A stretch of 8,459 nucleotides of DNA from JAKLDO01 sp035354435 (GCA_035354435.1 DAOQAY010000122.1:1-8459), one strand, 5' to 3'. Positions 1 to 6,294 are shown, numbered from the stretch's first letter. A program made the numbers and translations. The notes: generated from the letters alone by a model not told the origin.

Positions 1-1
1 C

Positions 2-94
2 CGCCAACTGCATGCACTTTTTGTGGAACATCAGGTTGTAAAGATATTAAAAGAGGAGGAAAGTACGGATGACGGACAGAACGATGCTGACTGA
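2..94 (+). CDS. Possible C-terminal tail of an upstream gene (partial, frame uncertain)
   Basis: The window opens inside or just after another gene. Frame 2 is open from the edge to a TGA at 92-94 and reads as a helical, acidic-ended tail (RQLHALFVEHQVVKILKEEE, then an Asp-rich end). The RxLHxxF stretch is reminiscent of the last helix of aspartokinases, which would suit the following DAP/lysine-type gene, but the match is too short to rely on. Frame 1 is also open, to a TGA at 70-72 that overlaps the next start codon as ATGA, and gives a Cys-rich tail (CTFCGTSGCK). Frame 3 stops at 41. I cannot decide between the frames. If frame 2 is right, it overlaps the next gene by 26 bases. Confidence 0.25.
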   Translation, partial: RQLHALFVEHQVVKILKEEESTDDGQNDAD

Positions 95-1202
95 ACTGCG
101 GGAAAAACTCCATAAATGTCCCGAACTTTCTCTTGTTGAATATAAGACCTCAGAAATACTTGAGAATTTTATCTCGAATGTGATCAGAGGGAACGGTTCT
201 TTCAAAATATTCAACCCTTTTCATACTTCTATAGTTGTTGAATACCGCAACGGTGGCGAGCTTCCTTTTAAATTAATGAGAGCAGATATGGACGCTCTTC
301 CGGTGACTGAATCTGAAAATAATGGAATAGTTTCGGAAAATCATGGAGTTATGCATGCTTGCGGTCATGACATTCATATGACGGTTCTTTGTGGAATGAT
401 ATTGGATACCGCTGAAAAAAGACCAGCATCAAACCTTCTTTTTGTGTTTCAGCCGGGTGAAGAAGGAGCTGGCGGAGCAAAGAAAATGCTTGAGACAGGA
501 TTTTTTGAAAATTACAAAATAGATTCAGTTTATGCTCTTCATGTTACAGATGACCACGAAATAGGGGAAGTCGCTTCGAATGGAAGTGTTCTTTTTGCGA
601 TTCCCAGAGAAGTTGACATCATTTTTAACGGAAAATCATCACATGCGGCATTTCCGGAAAAGGGATGCGATGCGCTGGCGGCTTCAGTTTCATTTCTCTA
701 TACAATCAATAATATTTTGAAAAGTTCGTTGGATCCGGCAGATATTTTTCTTGCACATTTCGGCAAGATCACATCCGGAACGGCAAGAAATATAGTGTCC
801 GATTATTCAAAAATAGAAGGCACTTTAAGGGCTTTCGAAAGTGATGTTATGTCACAAGTCTCAGGTATTGTTGAAAAAACAGCAAAAAAGTGTGCGTCTG
901 ACTTCGGGTGTTTCTCTGAAATGTCAATTCTCGGGGAATATGTCGAAGTGAGAAACAATCCGGCTCTTTTTGAAAAACTGAAGGCTGTTTGTAAAAGCAC
1001 AGGAATTAAATGTATAGAAAAAAAAGGAGAACTTGTCGGAGAGGATTTCGGATATTTCACAAAAAAATGGCAGGGGATACTTTTCTGGCTCGGGACAAGA
1101 CAAAATGACAAATCTGGCAATCCATTGCATTCGCAGTTGTTTTTTCCTTCAAATGATGTAATTCCAGTCGGCATCAAGGTGATGCGGGAGCTGATAAAAT
1201 AG
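69..1202 (+). CDS. M20D-family metallo-amidohydrolase, probable N-acetyldiaminopimelate deacetylase
   Basis: A 377-residue zinc-type amidohydrolase of peptidase family M20D. Visible motifs are RADMDALPVTE (71-81), MHACGHDIHMT (95-105, with metal ligands C98 and H100), FQPGEEGAGGA (127-137, catalytic/metal Glu pair E131/E132), ALHV with H158, the dimerisation-domain SSHAAFP (190-196), GEDFGYF (324-330) and PLHS with the last metal ligand H354. From memory, the order and wording follow Bacillus YkuR (N-acetyl-LL-diaminopimelate deacetylase) more closely than plant IAA-amino acid hydrolases or hippurate hydrolases, notably HDIHMT, LLFVFQPGEEG and GEDFGYFTKKW. The likely reaction is therefore removal of acetate from N-acetyl-DAP in the acetylase branch of lysine/DAP synthesis, in the cytoplasm. 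The start is supported by GAGGAGG at 53-59, nine bases upstream. Substrate choice within M20D is hard to read from sequence, so a broader amidohydrolase remains possible. Confidence 0.85.
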   Translation: MTDRTMLTELREKLHKCPELSLVEYKTSEILENFISNVIRGNGSFKIFNPFHTSIVVEYRNGGELPFKLMRADMDALPVTESENNGIVSENHGVMHACGHDIHMTVLCGMILDTAEKRPASNLLFVFQPGEEGAGGAKKMLETGFFENYKIDSVYALHVTDDHEIGEVASNGSVLFAIPREVDIIFNGKSSHAAFPEKGCDALAASVSFLYTINNILKSSLDPADIFLAHFGKITSGTARNIVSDYSKIEGTLRAFESDVMSQVSGIVEKTAKKCASDFGCFSEMSILGEYVEVRNNPALFEKLKAVCKSTGIKCIEKKGELVGEDFGYFTKKWQGILFWLGTRQNDKSGNPLHSQLFFPSNDVIPVGIKVMRELIK

Positions 1203-1203
1203 A

Positions 1204-1230
1204 CCCTGTTTTTTTTGACTTGTGACAGGG
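1204..1230. repeat. Inverted repeat CCCTGT/ACAGGG around the -35 element
   Basis: CCCTGT at 1204-1209 is mirrored by ACAGGG at 1225-1230 across 15 bases. It starts two bases after the M20D stop codon and straddles the -35 hexamer of the promoter below. The T-run lies in the loop rather than after the second arm, so this does not look like a + strand intrinsic terminator. It could be an operator for a repressor, or chance. Confidence 0.35.
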
Positions 1231-1243
1231 AATCTGCTAGTTT
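1215..1243 (+). promoter_or_regulatory. Sigma-70-type promoter of the pyr operon, extended -10
   Basis: TTGACT (1215-1220) is followed after 17 bases by TAGTTT (1238-1243), with a TG two bases before the -10 (TGCTAGTTT, 1235-1243). The expected transcription start is near 1249-1252, about 33-36 bases before the preferred start codon at 1285. No similar signal was found before pyrR, pyrB or pyrC, so this probably drives the whole run of genes to 5904. Confidence 0.6.
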
Positions 1244-1284
1244 CCGCAAGAAGTTTTGTTAAACCATTTTTTGGGAGAAAAAAC

Positions 1285-1641
1285 ATGAGTACTAACACGA
1301 TGATCAAGATTGTTCTGTTTCTTGCATTCGTTTATGTCGGCTGGTTTGTCGCAAAGCCCTATGTTGATAATTACAGACTGACAAAAGTTGTTGAAAATAT
1401 TGCCCAATACGGCACGCTCCACTCTGTTGAAGATACCGATAAGGAATTTAATAAAAGAATTATAGATCTCGGTAGAAAAGACATTGTTCCAGGTATGCTC
1501 CGTCTTGATAAAGATGAAGAAAGCCAGACTGTAAAGGCTGTTCTTAAATATAAAGATGAAATAGCAATGTTCGGACATGTTTTCAAGCCGCTTGAATTCG
1601 AGATCAAGGCAGAAGCTGCGAAAGTCGATAAAATGTTCTGA
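1285..1641 (+). CDS. Small membrane-anchored protein, DUF4845-like
   Basis: A 118-residue protein with one N-terminal membrane segment (about residues 6-22, IKIVLFLAFVYVGWFVA), followed by KPYVDNYRLTKVVENIA and a soluble alpha/beta domain that ends in alternating strands (VKAVLKYKDEIAMFGHVFKPLEFEIKA). This layout, with a P-Y-x3-Y motif after the helix, an amphipathic helix and then a Y-containing strand and FEI strand, resembles the DUF4845 family of small single-pass proteins, whose function is unknown. The family call rests on pattern memory. The reading frame extends up to an ATG at 1222, but that codon lies inside the promoter. ATG 1285 has GGGAG at 1273-1277, seven bases upstream, and begins just ahead of the hydrophobic helix. 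It is the first gene of the presumed pyr operon, 22 bases before pyrR. Confidence 0.65.
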   Translation: MSTNTMIKIVLFLAFVYVGWFVAKPYVDNYRLTKVVENIAQYGTLHSVEDTDKEFNKRIIDLGRKDIVPGMLRLDKDEESQTVKAVLKYKDEIAMFGHVFKPLEFEIKAEAAKVDKMF

Positions 1642-1663
1642 CAAGTAACCGGAGGAGACAGTT

Positions 1664-2209
1664 TTGAAAAGACAAAATCTTGTAATTAAAAAAGTTCTGC
1701 TCAATTCAGATGAAATGGGAAAGGTGATCGACAGAATGGTCTATGAAATGATTGAGAATCTGAGCCATCTTGAAAAAGTCGCCATCGTGGGGATAAGGAC
1801 CAGAGGTGTGATTCTTGCAGAAAGAATAGTTAAAAAGATCGAAGAAAAGGAAAAGGTCAAACTTGCAACAGGGACTATTGATATCGCTCTTTACAGGGAT
1901 GATTTCTTCAAAGGATTATCATCACCGAAGATCGGTCCTTCGACATTGAATTTTGACCCTGAGGAATATCATATTGTCCTTGTTGATGATGTCATGTTCA
2001 CGGGTCGTACTGTCAGAGCGGCGATTGAAGCTGTTATGGATTACGGAAGACCTAAATCAATAAAATTTGTATCACTCATCGACAGAGGGCACAGAGAACT
2101 TCCGATTCAGCCTGATGTTGTCGGCAAAGTGATCGCCACAAAGAGAGATGACGCAGTTGCAGTCTTCTTCTCGGAAACGGACGGTGAAGATAAAGTTGTA
2201 CTTGGATAA
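1664..2209 (+). CDS. pyrR: PyrR: pyrimidine operon regulator / uracil phosphoribosyltransferase
   Basis: A 181-residue type I phosphoribosyltransferase of the PyrR family, at its usual length. The PRPP-binding loop is IVLVDDVMFTGRTVRAAI (104-121), the PPi loop region is GIRTRG (43-48), and the PyrR signature RGHRELPIQPDVVGK lies at 141-155. Family members convert uracil plus PRPP to UMP, and in Firmicutes they also bind pyr mRNA leaders to cause attenuation when UMP is high. The start is TTG at 1664, with GGAGGA at 1651-1656; no in-frame ATG with a comparable ribosome site is nearby. It lies 22 bases after the DUF4845-like gene and 15 bases before pyrB. No PyrR-binding hairpin/terminator pair is visible in either gap, so the regulatory mode here is open; an enzymatic salvage role needs no such site. 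Confidence 0.93.
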   Translation: MKRQNLVIKKVLLNSDEMGKVIDRMVYEMIENLSHLEKVAIVGIRTRGVILAERIVKKIEEKEKVKLATGTIDIALYRDDFFKGLSSPKIGPSTLNFDPEEYHIVLVDDVMFTGRTVRAAIEAVMDYGRPKSIKFVSLIDRGHRELPIQPDVVGKVIATKRDDAVAVFFSETDGEDKVVLG

Positions 2210-2224
2210 ATCTGGAGAAAAATA

Positions 2225-3139
2225 ATGAAACATCTGCTTGGAATTGAAAATCTTAACAGGGATCAGATAATGAACATTCTTGAGACAGCTGTAAGTTTTG
2301 ATGAGATAAATCAACGGCAGATCAAGAAAGTTCCTACATTGAAGGGAAAGACGATAATCAACTTTTTTGCTGAACCGTCAACAAGGACGAGGATGTCATT
2401 CGAAGTTGCAGAAAAAAGGTTGAGTGCCGATACTTATAACATTGCAGTATCGGGAAGCGCAATTGAAAAGGGTGAAACTCTTTCCGACACAGCGTTGAAT
2501 CTCCAGGCTATGCAGCCGGATGCCATGATAATAAGACATTCAGTCGCAGGAACACCGCAACTCCTTGCCGAGATTATGGATTGTTCTATCATTAATGCCG
2601 GTGACGGTTTCAGAGAACATCCGACACAGGCGCTTCTTGATGCCTTCACAATCTGGCAGAAAAAAGGAAAGCTCGAAGGTCTCCGTATCGCACTTCTTGG
2701 TGACATTTATCACAGCAGAGTTGCAAGGTCGAACATATATCTTCTTACAAAAATGGGTTGCGATGTTGTTATTTCCGGACCCGGAACGATGATACCTAAA
2801 GAAATAGAGAAGATGGGTGTTACAGTTGAAAAAAGACCGGTCGATGCAGTTAAAGGTGCAGATGCTGTCATGATGCTCAGGGTTCAGAACGAACGAGCGA
2901 GCAATCTTCTTTATCCGGATGTAAGGGAATATGCAAAATTTTTCTGTCTTACTCCTGAACTTCTGAAATATGCGAAGAATGATGCGATAGTAATGCATCC
3001 GGGACCGGCCAACAGAGGTGTTGAAATCGATGATGTGGTAATGGACGGAGAAAGGTCTGTTGTTCTTACTCAGGTGGCAAACGGCGTAAGCGTCAGAATG
3101 GCTGTTCTTTATCTTCTTCTCGGAGGATCTGAAAAATGA
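2225..3139 (+). CDS. pyrB: Aspartate carbamoyltransferase, catalytic chain
   Basis: A 304-residue cytoplasmic enzyme that joins carbamoyl phosphate and aspartate to form N-carbamoyl-aspartate, the committed step of pyrimidine synthesis. It has the carbamoyl-phosphate motif EPSTRTRMSFE (50-60), the mobile loop lysine in EKGET (81-85), RHS (104-106), GDGFREHPTQALLDA (127-140), the aspartate-domain GDIYHSRVARSN (159-170), MLRVQNER (217-224) and the 240s-type HPGPANRG (258-265). EHPTQALLD and the 80s-loop SAIEKGET mark it as aspartate rather than ornithine carbamoyltransferase. Length and motif set are those of the pyrR-linked, single-chain type. No pyrI regulatory chain follows. The start is ATG 2225, with GGAG at 2214-2217. 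The gene ends in an ATGA overlap with pyrC, so translation is probably coupled. Confidence 0.97.
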   Translation: MKHLLGIENLNRDQIMNILETAVSFDEINQRQIKKVPTLKGKTIINFFAEPSTRTRMSFEVAEKRLSADTYNIAVSGSAIEKGETLSDTALNLQAMQPDAMIIRHSVAGTPQLLAEIMDCSIINAGDGFREHPTQALLDAFTIWQKKGKLEGLRIALLGDIYHSRVARSNIYLLTKMGCDVVISGPGTMIPKEIEKMGVTVEKRPVDAVKGADAVMMLRVQNERASNLLYPDVREYAKFFCLTPELLKYAKNDAIVMHPGPANRGVEIDDVVMDGERSVVLTQVANGVSVRMAVLYLLLGGSEK

Positions 3140-4410
3140 AAATGATAATTAAAAACGGCACGCTGGTGAATCCGGCAAAAAAAGAAAAAAAGAAAACCGC
3201 AATAGTGATCGAAAACGGCTTAATCACTGATATTACTGACAATCCTGATGAAACTGGTGCGAAAGTTGTCAATGCTGACGGAATGATCGTTGCTCCTGGC
3301 TTTATTGACATACATGTCCATTTCAGAGATCCCGGTTATGAGCATAAAGAAGATATTCACACCGGTTTAATGGCAGCAGCGGCAGGCGGATTCACTTCAG
3401 TCTGCACAATGCCTAACACAAATCCTGTGGCAGATAATATTGAAACTATCAGATATATGCTGGAAAGAGCTACAGGCGGAAACGGTGTTAAATTATATCC
3501 AGTGGCAGCGGCTTCGAAAGGATTGAAAGGTGAAGGGCTTGCTCCGATCGGCGAACTCAAAGAAGGCGGAGCTATAGCAGTCAGTGATGACGGTAAACCC
3601 ATAAAAAACACAGATCTTTTAAAGAGAGTAATGGAATACGGCTCATCTTTCGATATGAAATACATCTCGCACAGTGAAGACACATATCTTGCTGAAGGCG
3701 GACAGATGAACGAAGGTTTCTATTCGACTATTTACGGCATGACCGGTATTCCTGTTGTCGGAGAAGCTTCTCAGATCGCAAGAGACTGCATGATGGCTGA
3801 ATATCTCGATCTTCCGGTGCATATAGCTCATGTCAGTTGTGCAATGTCTGTCGATGTGATCAGACACTACAAAAAAAAAGGTGTCAAAGTAACCGCAGAG
3901 ACTGCTCCTCATTATCTCACTCTTACAGATCAGGCTGTAGGCGGTTTTGATACAAATACGAAAATAAACCCGCCGCTTCGTTCAGAAAATGACAGACTGG
4001 TGCTTATTGAAGCTGTGAAATCAGGACTGATTGATGCAATTGCAACAGATCATGCTCCTCATCACCAGAGAGAAAAGGAAGTTGAGTTCAACAATGCTCC
4101 TTTCGGTATAATCGGGCTTGAAACCGCTTTGCCGATAGTCCTCAAACTTTATCATGAAGGTCATCTGACAATTGAAAGAGTGGTTGAGCTCTTTACTGCC
4201 GGATATTCCATAATGGGTGTTAAGGGCGGCGTTATCGAAAAGGGTGCTCCGGCTGATGTTACAATATTTGACACAGACTATCAATGGACTGTCGACAAGA
4301 ACATGTTCTGCTCAAAAAGCTCCAACACTCCTTTTCATGGTTTTCATGTGAAAGGATCGGTTTTTGCTACAATAGTTGACGGCAAAGTTGTTTATTCAAG
4401 AGAGTTTTAA
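3136..4410 (+). CDS. pyrC: Dihydroorotase, type I
   Basis: A 424-residue amidohydrolase-superfamily enzyme that cyclises carbamoyl-aspartate to dihydroorotate. Metal ligands visible are H60 and H62 in HVHFRDPG (60-67), the bridging aspartate region SDDGKP (150-155), H179 in SHSED, H232 in IAHVS and D305 in TDHAPH (304-309). MPNTNP (92-97) and KINPPLR (276-282) are also typical. An Asp where type II enzymes carry the carboxylated lysine, together with the length over 400, places it with type I (Bacillus/Aquifex-like) dihydroorotases. The ATG at 3136 overlaps the pyrB stop (ATGA) and has GGAGG at 3122-3126, nine bases ahead; ATG 3142 is a weaker alternative. Residues 15-20 are a Lys-rich stretch encoded by two A7 runs. 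The stop codon overlaps the next start as TAATG. Confidence 0.97.
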   Translation: MKMIIKNGTLVNPAKKEKKKTAIVIENGLITDITDNPDETGAKVVNADGMIVAPGFIDIHVHFRDPGYEHKEDIHTGLMAAAAGGFTSVCTMPNTNPVADNIETIRYMLERATGGNGVKLYPVAAASKGLKGEGLAPIGELKEGGAIAVSDDGKPIKNTDLLKRVMEYGSSFDMKYISHSEDTYLAEGGQMNEGFYSTIYGMTGIPVVGEASQIARDCMMAEYLDLPVHIAHVSCAMSVDVIRHYKKKGVKVTAETAPHYLTLTDQAVGGFDTNTKINPPLRSENDRLVLIEAVKSGLIDAIATDHAPHHQREKEVEFNNAPFGIIGLETALPIVLKLYHEGHLTIERVVELFTAGYSIMGVKGGVIEKGAPADVTIFDTDYQWTVDKNMFCSKSSNTPFHGFHVKGSVFATIVDGKVVYSREF

Positions 4411-5027
4411 TGGAGTCACTTAAAACAAAGATCTACTCGTCTTTTGATCCGGTTGAATCAGCTTTTCTACATGATTTTAAGAAAGAAGCGTTCCATTTCA
4501 CCGGTGAGGATGTAAAGAATTTTAATTTCTGGCAGCAGTACTTTAATCTTTTTTTCATATATCATTATAATGTCGGTGAAGGTGTGACTCTTGCAAAAAA
4601 AAGAGATCTCGAAAAAGCATCAGTACGGCTTTTTGCTCCCGCCAGATTCTCAAAATTAAAAGGCGAGGACTTTTTTTCAGGTGAAAAACTCGTCCTTTCG
4701 CAAGATGAAGAAAACAGTCTGACATGGTACAAGGAAAGAGATTTTATTCTCTCATTTTTTTATGACAGACCCGACGGAATACATTTTGTTGAAAGCCGTT
4801 CATGCATTCTGATACAGATGAATGCTATAGAATTCTTTAAAAAACTCAAACTTCTTGTCGATGAGAAAAATATAGTGCCTTCGGTTAGTTATGCGCTTTT
4901 TCTTGTTTCAATTCTAATGCTTAAAAAGGAAAGATTTTCAAGTTCCAAACTATATGATCCATATCAGATTGCTGAAATTGAAAAGCTTCATCTCTACTAT
5001 GAAAAATTCTCTGAACTCCTTATCTGA
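4410..5027 (+). CDS. Unrecognised 205-residue protein in the pyr operon
   Basis: I do not recognise a family. The protein is rich in Phe, Leu, Lys and Glu, has no signal peptide, no Cys cluster and no nucleotide-binding loop. A moderately hydrophobic stretch at about 159-170 (SYALFLVSILML) could be a buried helix, or less likely a membrane segment. FFYDRPDGIHFVESRSCILIQM (about 117-138) looks like a beta hairpin. The C-terminus (YDPYQIAEIEKLHLYYEKFSELL) is a long amphipathic helix. Its start overlaps the pyrC stop as TAATG, with only a weak AGAGAG ribosome site at 4399-4404. Its end overlaps the radical SAM gene by 29 bases. Such tight coupling on both sides and codon use like its neighbours argue that it is a real gene whose product is needed in step with them, possibly with the radical SAM protein. 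Confidence 0.75.
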   Translation: MESLKTKIYSSFDPVESAFLHDFKKEAFHFTGEDVKNFNFWQQYFNLFFIYHYNVGEGVTLAKKRDLEKASVRLFAPARFSKLKGEDFFSGEKLVLSQDEENSLTWYKERDFILSFFYDRPDGIHFVESRSCILIQMNAIEFFKKLKLLVDEKNIVPSVSYALFLVSILMLKKERFSSSKLYDPYQIAEIEKLHLYYEKFSELLI

Positions 5028-5904
5028 GGAACAGCTTAACAGCTTAATTCTAAAGGCTGAAGATCTGTTTAAAACAGGAACATGCTGTCCTTTGCGATGC
5101 GGAGGTTCAGATATAAGACCTTGCGGAGCTGTTGAAGAAGGGATAAAAGTGGCAAGTTTTTCCGTTCATGACGGTGAAGAGCCTCCAGTGAGCGGGTGGA
5201 GCGGGGCTGGCAATATTTTCTTTTCGGGATGCAGTGCCAAATGTATTTTCTGCCAGAACTGGCCTATAAGTCACGATAACAACGGTAAAGTATATTCAAT
5301 TGAAAAGTTCGGTGAAAATGTTGTAAAACTTCTGAAAAAGAAAGTCCACAATATAAATCTTGTGACGAGCGATCATTATCTTGGCAGAATTCTTGAGTCT
5401 TTCCATAATATTAAAAGTGAACTGACGGTTCCGGTCGTCTACAATTGCAATGGTGCTCACACTAAAGAACTCTTTGAAATTATTCTTGAAATAAGCGATA
5501 TCTTTCTTTTTGATGTCAAATATGCAACTGATGCACCTTCAGCACAGTTCAGCAATATAAAGGAATATGTGAAGTACAACAGGATGTGCCTTGAAATGCT
5601 TCTTGCTAAGAACATACCATGGACAGAAAATGAAGTGGGGATATTGAAAAAAGGACTCATAATCAGGCATCTTGTTCTTCCGGGATTTGTCGAAAATTCA
5701 CTGCAAGTGGTTGAACTGCTTAATGAATTTAAAAATCTGGGACTTGATTTCAAACTCAGTCTGATGAGTCAGTATTTTCCGGCGTATAAAGCATTTAATC
5801 ATCCATTAATAAACAGAAAACTGACTGTCGAAGAATATTCCCAAGTCACCAGCCTCGTAGAAAAATATGAAATCGACGGCTGGATACAGGAAATCGAAGA
5901 ATGA
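4999..5904 (+). CDS. Radical SAM protein, PflX type (COG1313)
   Basis: About 301 residues from ATG 4999. The radical SAM cluster motif is FFSGCSAKCIFCQN (C78, C82, C85; C-x3-C-x2-C), preceded by GEEPPVSGWSGAGNIFF. It has the PflX-type signatures HNINLVTSDHY (117-127), FDVKYATDAP (171-180), RHLVLPGF (223-230) and MSQYFPAYKA (256-265). Family members resemble pyruvate formate-lyase activases but carry an extra N-terminal Cys set, and their substrates are unknown. Here that set reads CCPLRCGGSDIRPCG (C29, C30, C34, C42) instead of the usual C-x2-CPR-x-C spacing. The frame is open upstream to ATG 4954, but neither start has a clear ribosome site. 4999 is chosen because it gives the smaller overlap (29 bases) and the N-terminus usual for the family. 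Function in this operon is unknown; pyrimidine metabolism is only suggested by position. Confidence 0.85.
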   Translation: MKNSLNSLSEEQLNSLILKAEDLFKTGTCCPLRCGGSDIRPCGAVEEGIKVASFSVHDGEEPPVSGWSGAGNIFFSGCSAKCIFCQNWPISHDNNGKVYSIEKFGENVVKLLKKKVHNINLVTSDHYLGRILESFHNIKSELTVPVVYNCNGAHTKELFEIILEISDIFLFDVKYATDAPSAQFSNIKEYVKYNRMCLEMLLAKNIPWTENEVGILKKGLIIRHLVLPGFVENSLQVVELLNEFKNLGLDFKLSLMSQYFPAYKAFNHPLINRKLTVEEYSQVTSLVEKYEIDGWIQEIEE

Positions 5905-5938
5905 ACAGAAAAAAATCATAAAAAACATCAATTCGGAC

Positions 5939-5965
5939 TTGATACTCCTAAAAGGCGCTTATAAT
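5939..5965 (+). promoter_or_regulatory. Promoter of the small exported-protein gene
   Basis: A perfect TATAAT lies at 5960-5965, with TTGATA at 5939-5944 fifteen bases upstream. The spacer is short for that pair; TAATAC at 5962-5967 would give the standard 17. Transcription should start near 5972, about 30 bases before the start codon. No intrinsic terminator was seen between the radical SAM gene and this promoter, so some read-through from the pyr operon is possible. Confidence 0.6.
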
Positions 5966-5993
5966 ACAAATCGTAACCAAGTTAATTTAAGAT

Positions 5994-5999
5994 GGAGGT
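5994..5999 (+). promoter_or_regulatory. Ribosome binding site that sets the start at 6004
   Basis: GGAGGT, four bases before ATG 6004. An in-frame ATG at 5992 overlaps this site and so cannot use it; this moves the start four codons downstream. Confidence 0.7.
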
Positions 6000-6003
6000 T
6001 GTC

Positions 6004-6267
6004 ATGTTAAGGTCATTTAAACTTGTCATATTCGGATTGCTGGTTGTAATTCTGGGTTTTGGTTTTATCAATGCTAAAGATCGTTCTCCTGAGATCCAGC
6101 CTGCGGGCGTCTATGATTTTGACAAAGGTGTGGAAATTGTTGTACCGGTTGATTATGTTGAAATGTATCCTGCTGAAATTGTTGTGATTCTTGAGAGTGA
6201 TCAGCCTAAATGTAATGTCGACCTGATCGAAGTTATTAAGTCTGAAGTTGAAGCCGTCTGCTGTTGA
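6004..6267 (+). CDS. Small exported protein of unknown function, ending in Cys-Cys
   Basis: An 87-residue preprotein that I do not recognise. The N-terminus is a classic Sec signal peptide: MLRSFK, a hydrophobic core (LVIFGLLVVILGFGF), then INA before KDRSP, for likely cleavage after Ala24. The mature part of about 63 residues is acidic and rich in Val/Ile, with two probable strands (VEIVVPVDYV and AEIVVILES) followed by an amphipathic helix (DLIEVIKSEVEAV). It contains just three cysteines: one at about position 70 (PKCNVDL) and the final two residues, Cys-Cys. There is no lipobox. It has its own promoter and terminator, so it is probably transcribed alone and well expressed. The terminal Cys pair could form a disulfide with Cys70, dimerise, or bind metal; none of this is shown by the sequence. 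Confidence 0.75.
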   Translation: MLRSFKLVIFGLLVVILGFGFINAKDRSPEIQPAGVYDFDKGVEIVVPVDYVEMYPAEIVVILESDQPKCNVDLIEVIKSEVEAVCC

Positions 6268-6294
6268 AGGCAGCGGCTTTCAGGTTTCTTTTTA
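6242..6294 (+). terminator. Rho-independent terminator overlapping the end of the small exported-protein gene
   Basis: The main stem pairs 6251-6261 (AAGCCGTCTGC) with 6270-6279 (GCAGCGGCTT), with one bulged T and an eight-base loop. CTGAA at 6242-6246 can extend it by pairing with TTCAG at 6279-6283. A T-rich tract TTTCTTTTT follows at 6285-6293. The 5' arm encodes the last codons of the gene, including Cys86, and the stop codon lies in the loop. Confidence 0.75.

Noticed and set aside
1204..1230. Intrinsic terminator for the M20D gene
   Set aside because: The T-run lies in the loop between the arms, not after the stem, and a promoter occupies the same bases.
1222..1284. Longer N-terminus for the DUF4845-like protein
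   Set aside because: The ATG at 1222 lies between the -35 and -10 elements and has no ribosome site; ATG 1285 has one.
1237..1704. 155-codon open frame on the - strand opposite the DUF4845-like gene
   Set aside because: It mirrors a well-supported + strand gene with its own ribosome site, covers the promoter region, and its translation shows no family motif.
2540..2998. 152-codon open frame on the - strand inside pyrB
   Set aside because: pyrB is fully supported by catalytic motifs across this stretch; the antisense product is Cys/His/Phe-rich nonsense without a domain.
3177..3196. A7-G-A7-G-A4 tract near the start of pyrC as a slippage or frameshift site
   Set aside because: It encodes an acceptable Lys-rich loop, the frame continues intact, and runs of seven A are usually too short for strong polymerase slippage. 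There is no downstream stimulatory structure that I can see.
5905..5938. Terminator after the radical SAM gene
   Set aside because: The sequence is A-rich with no stem followed by a T tract.
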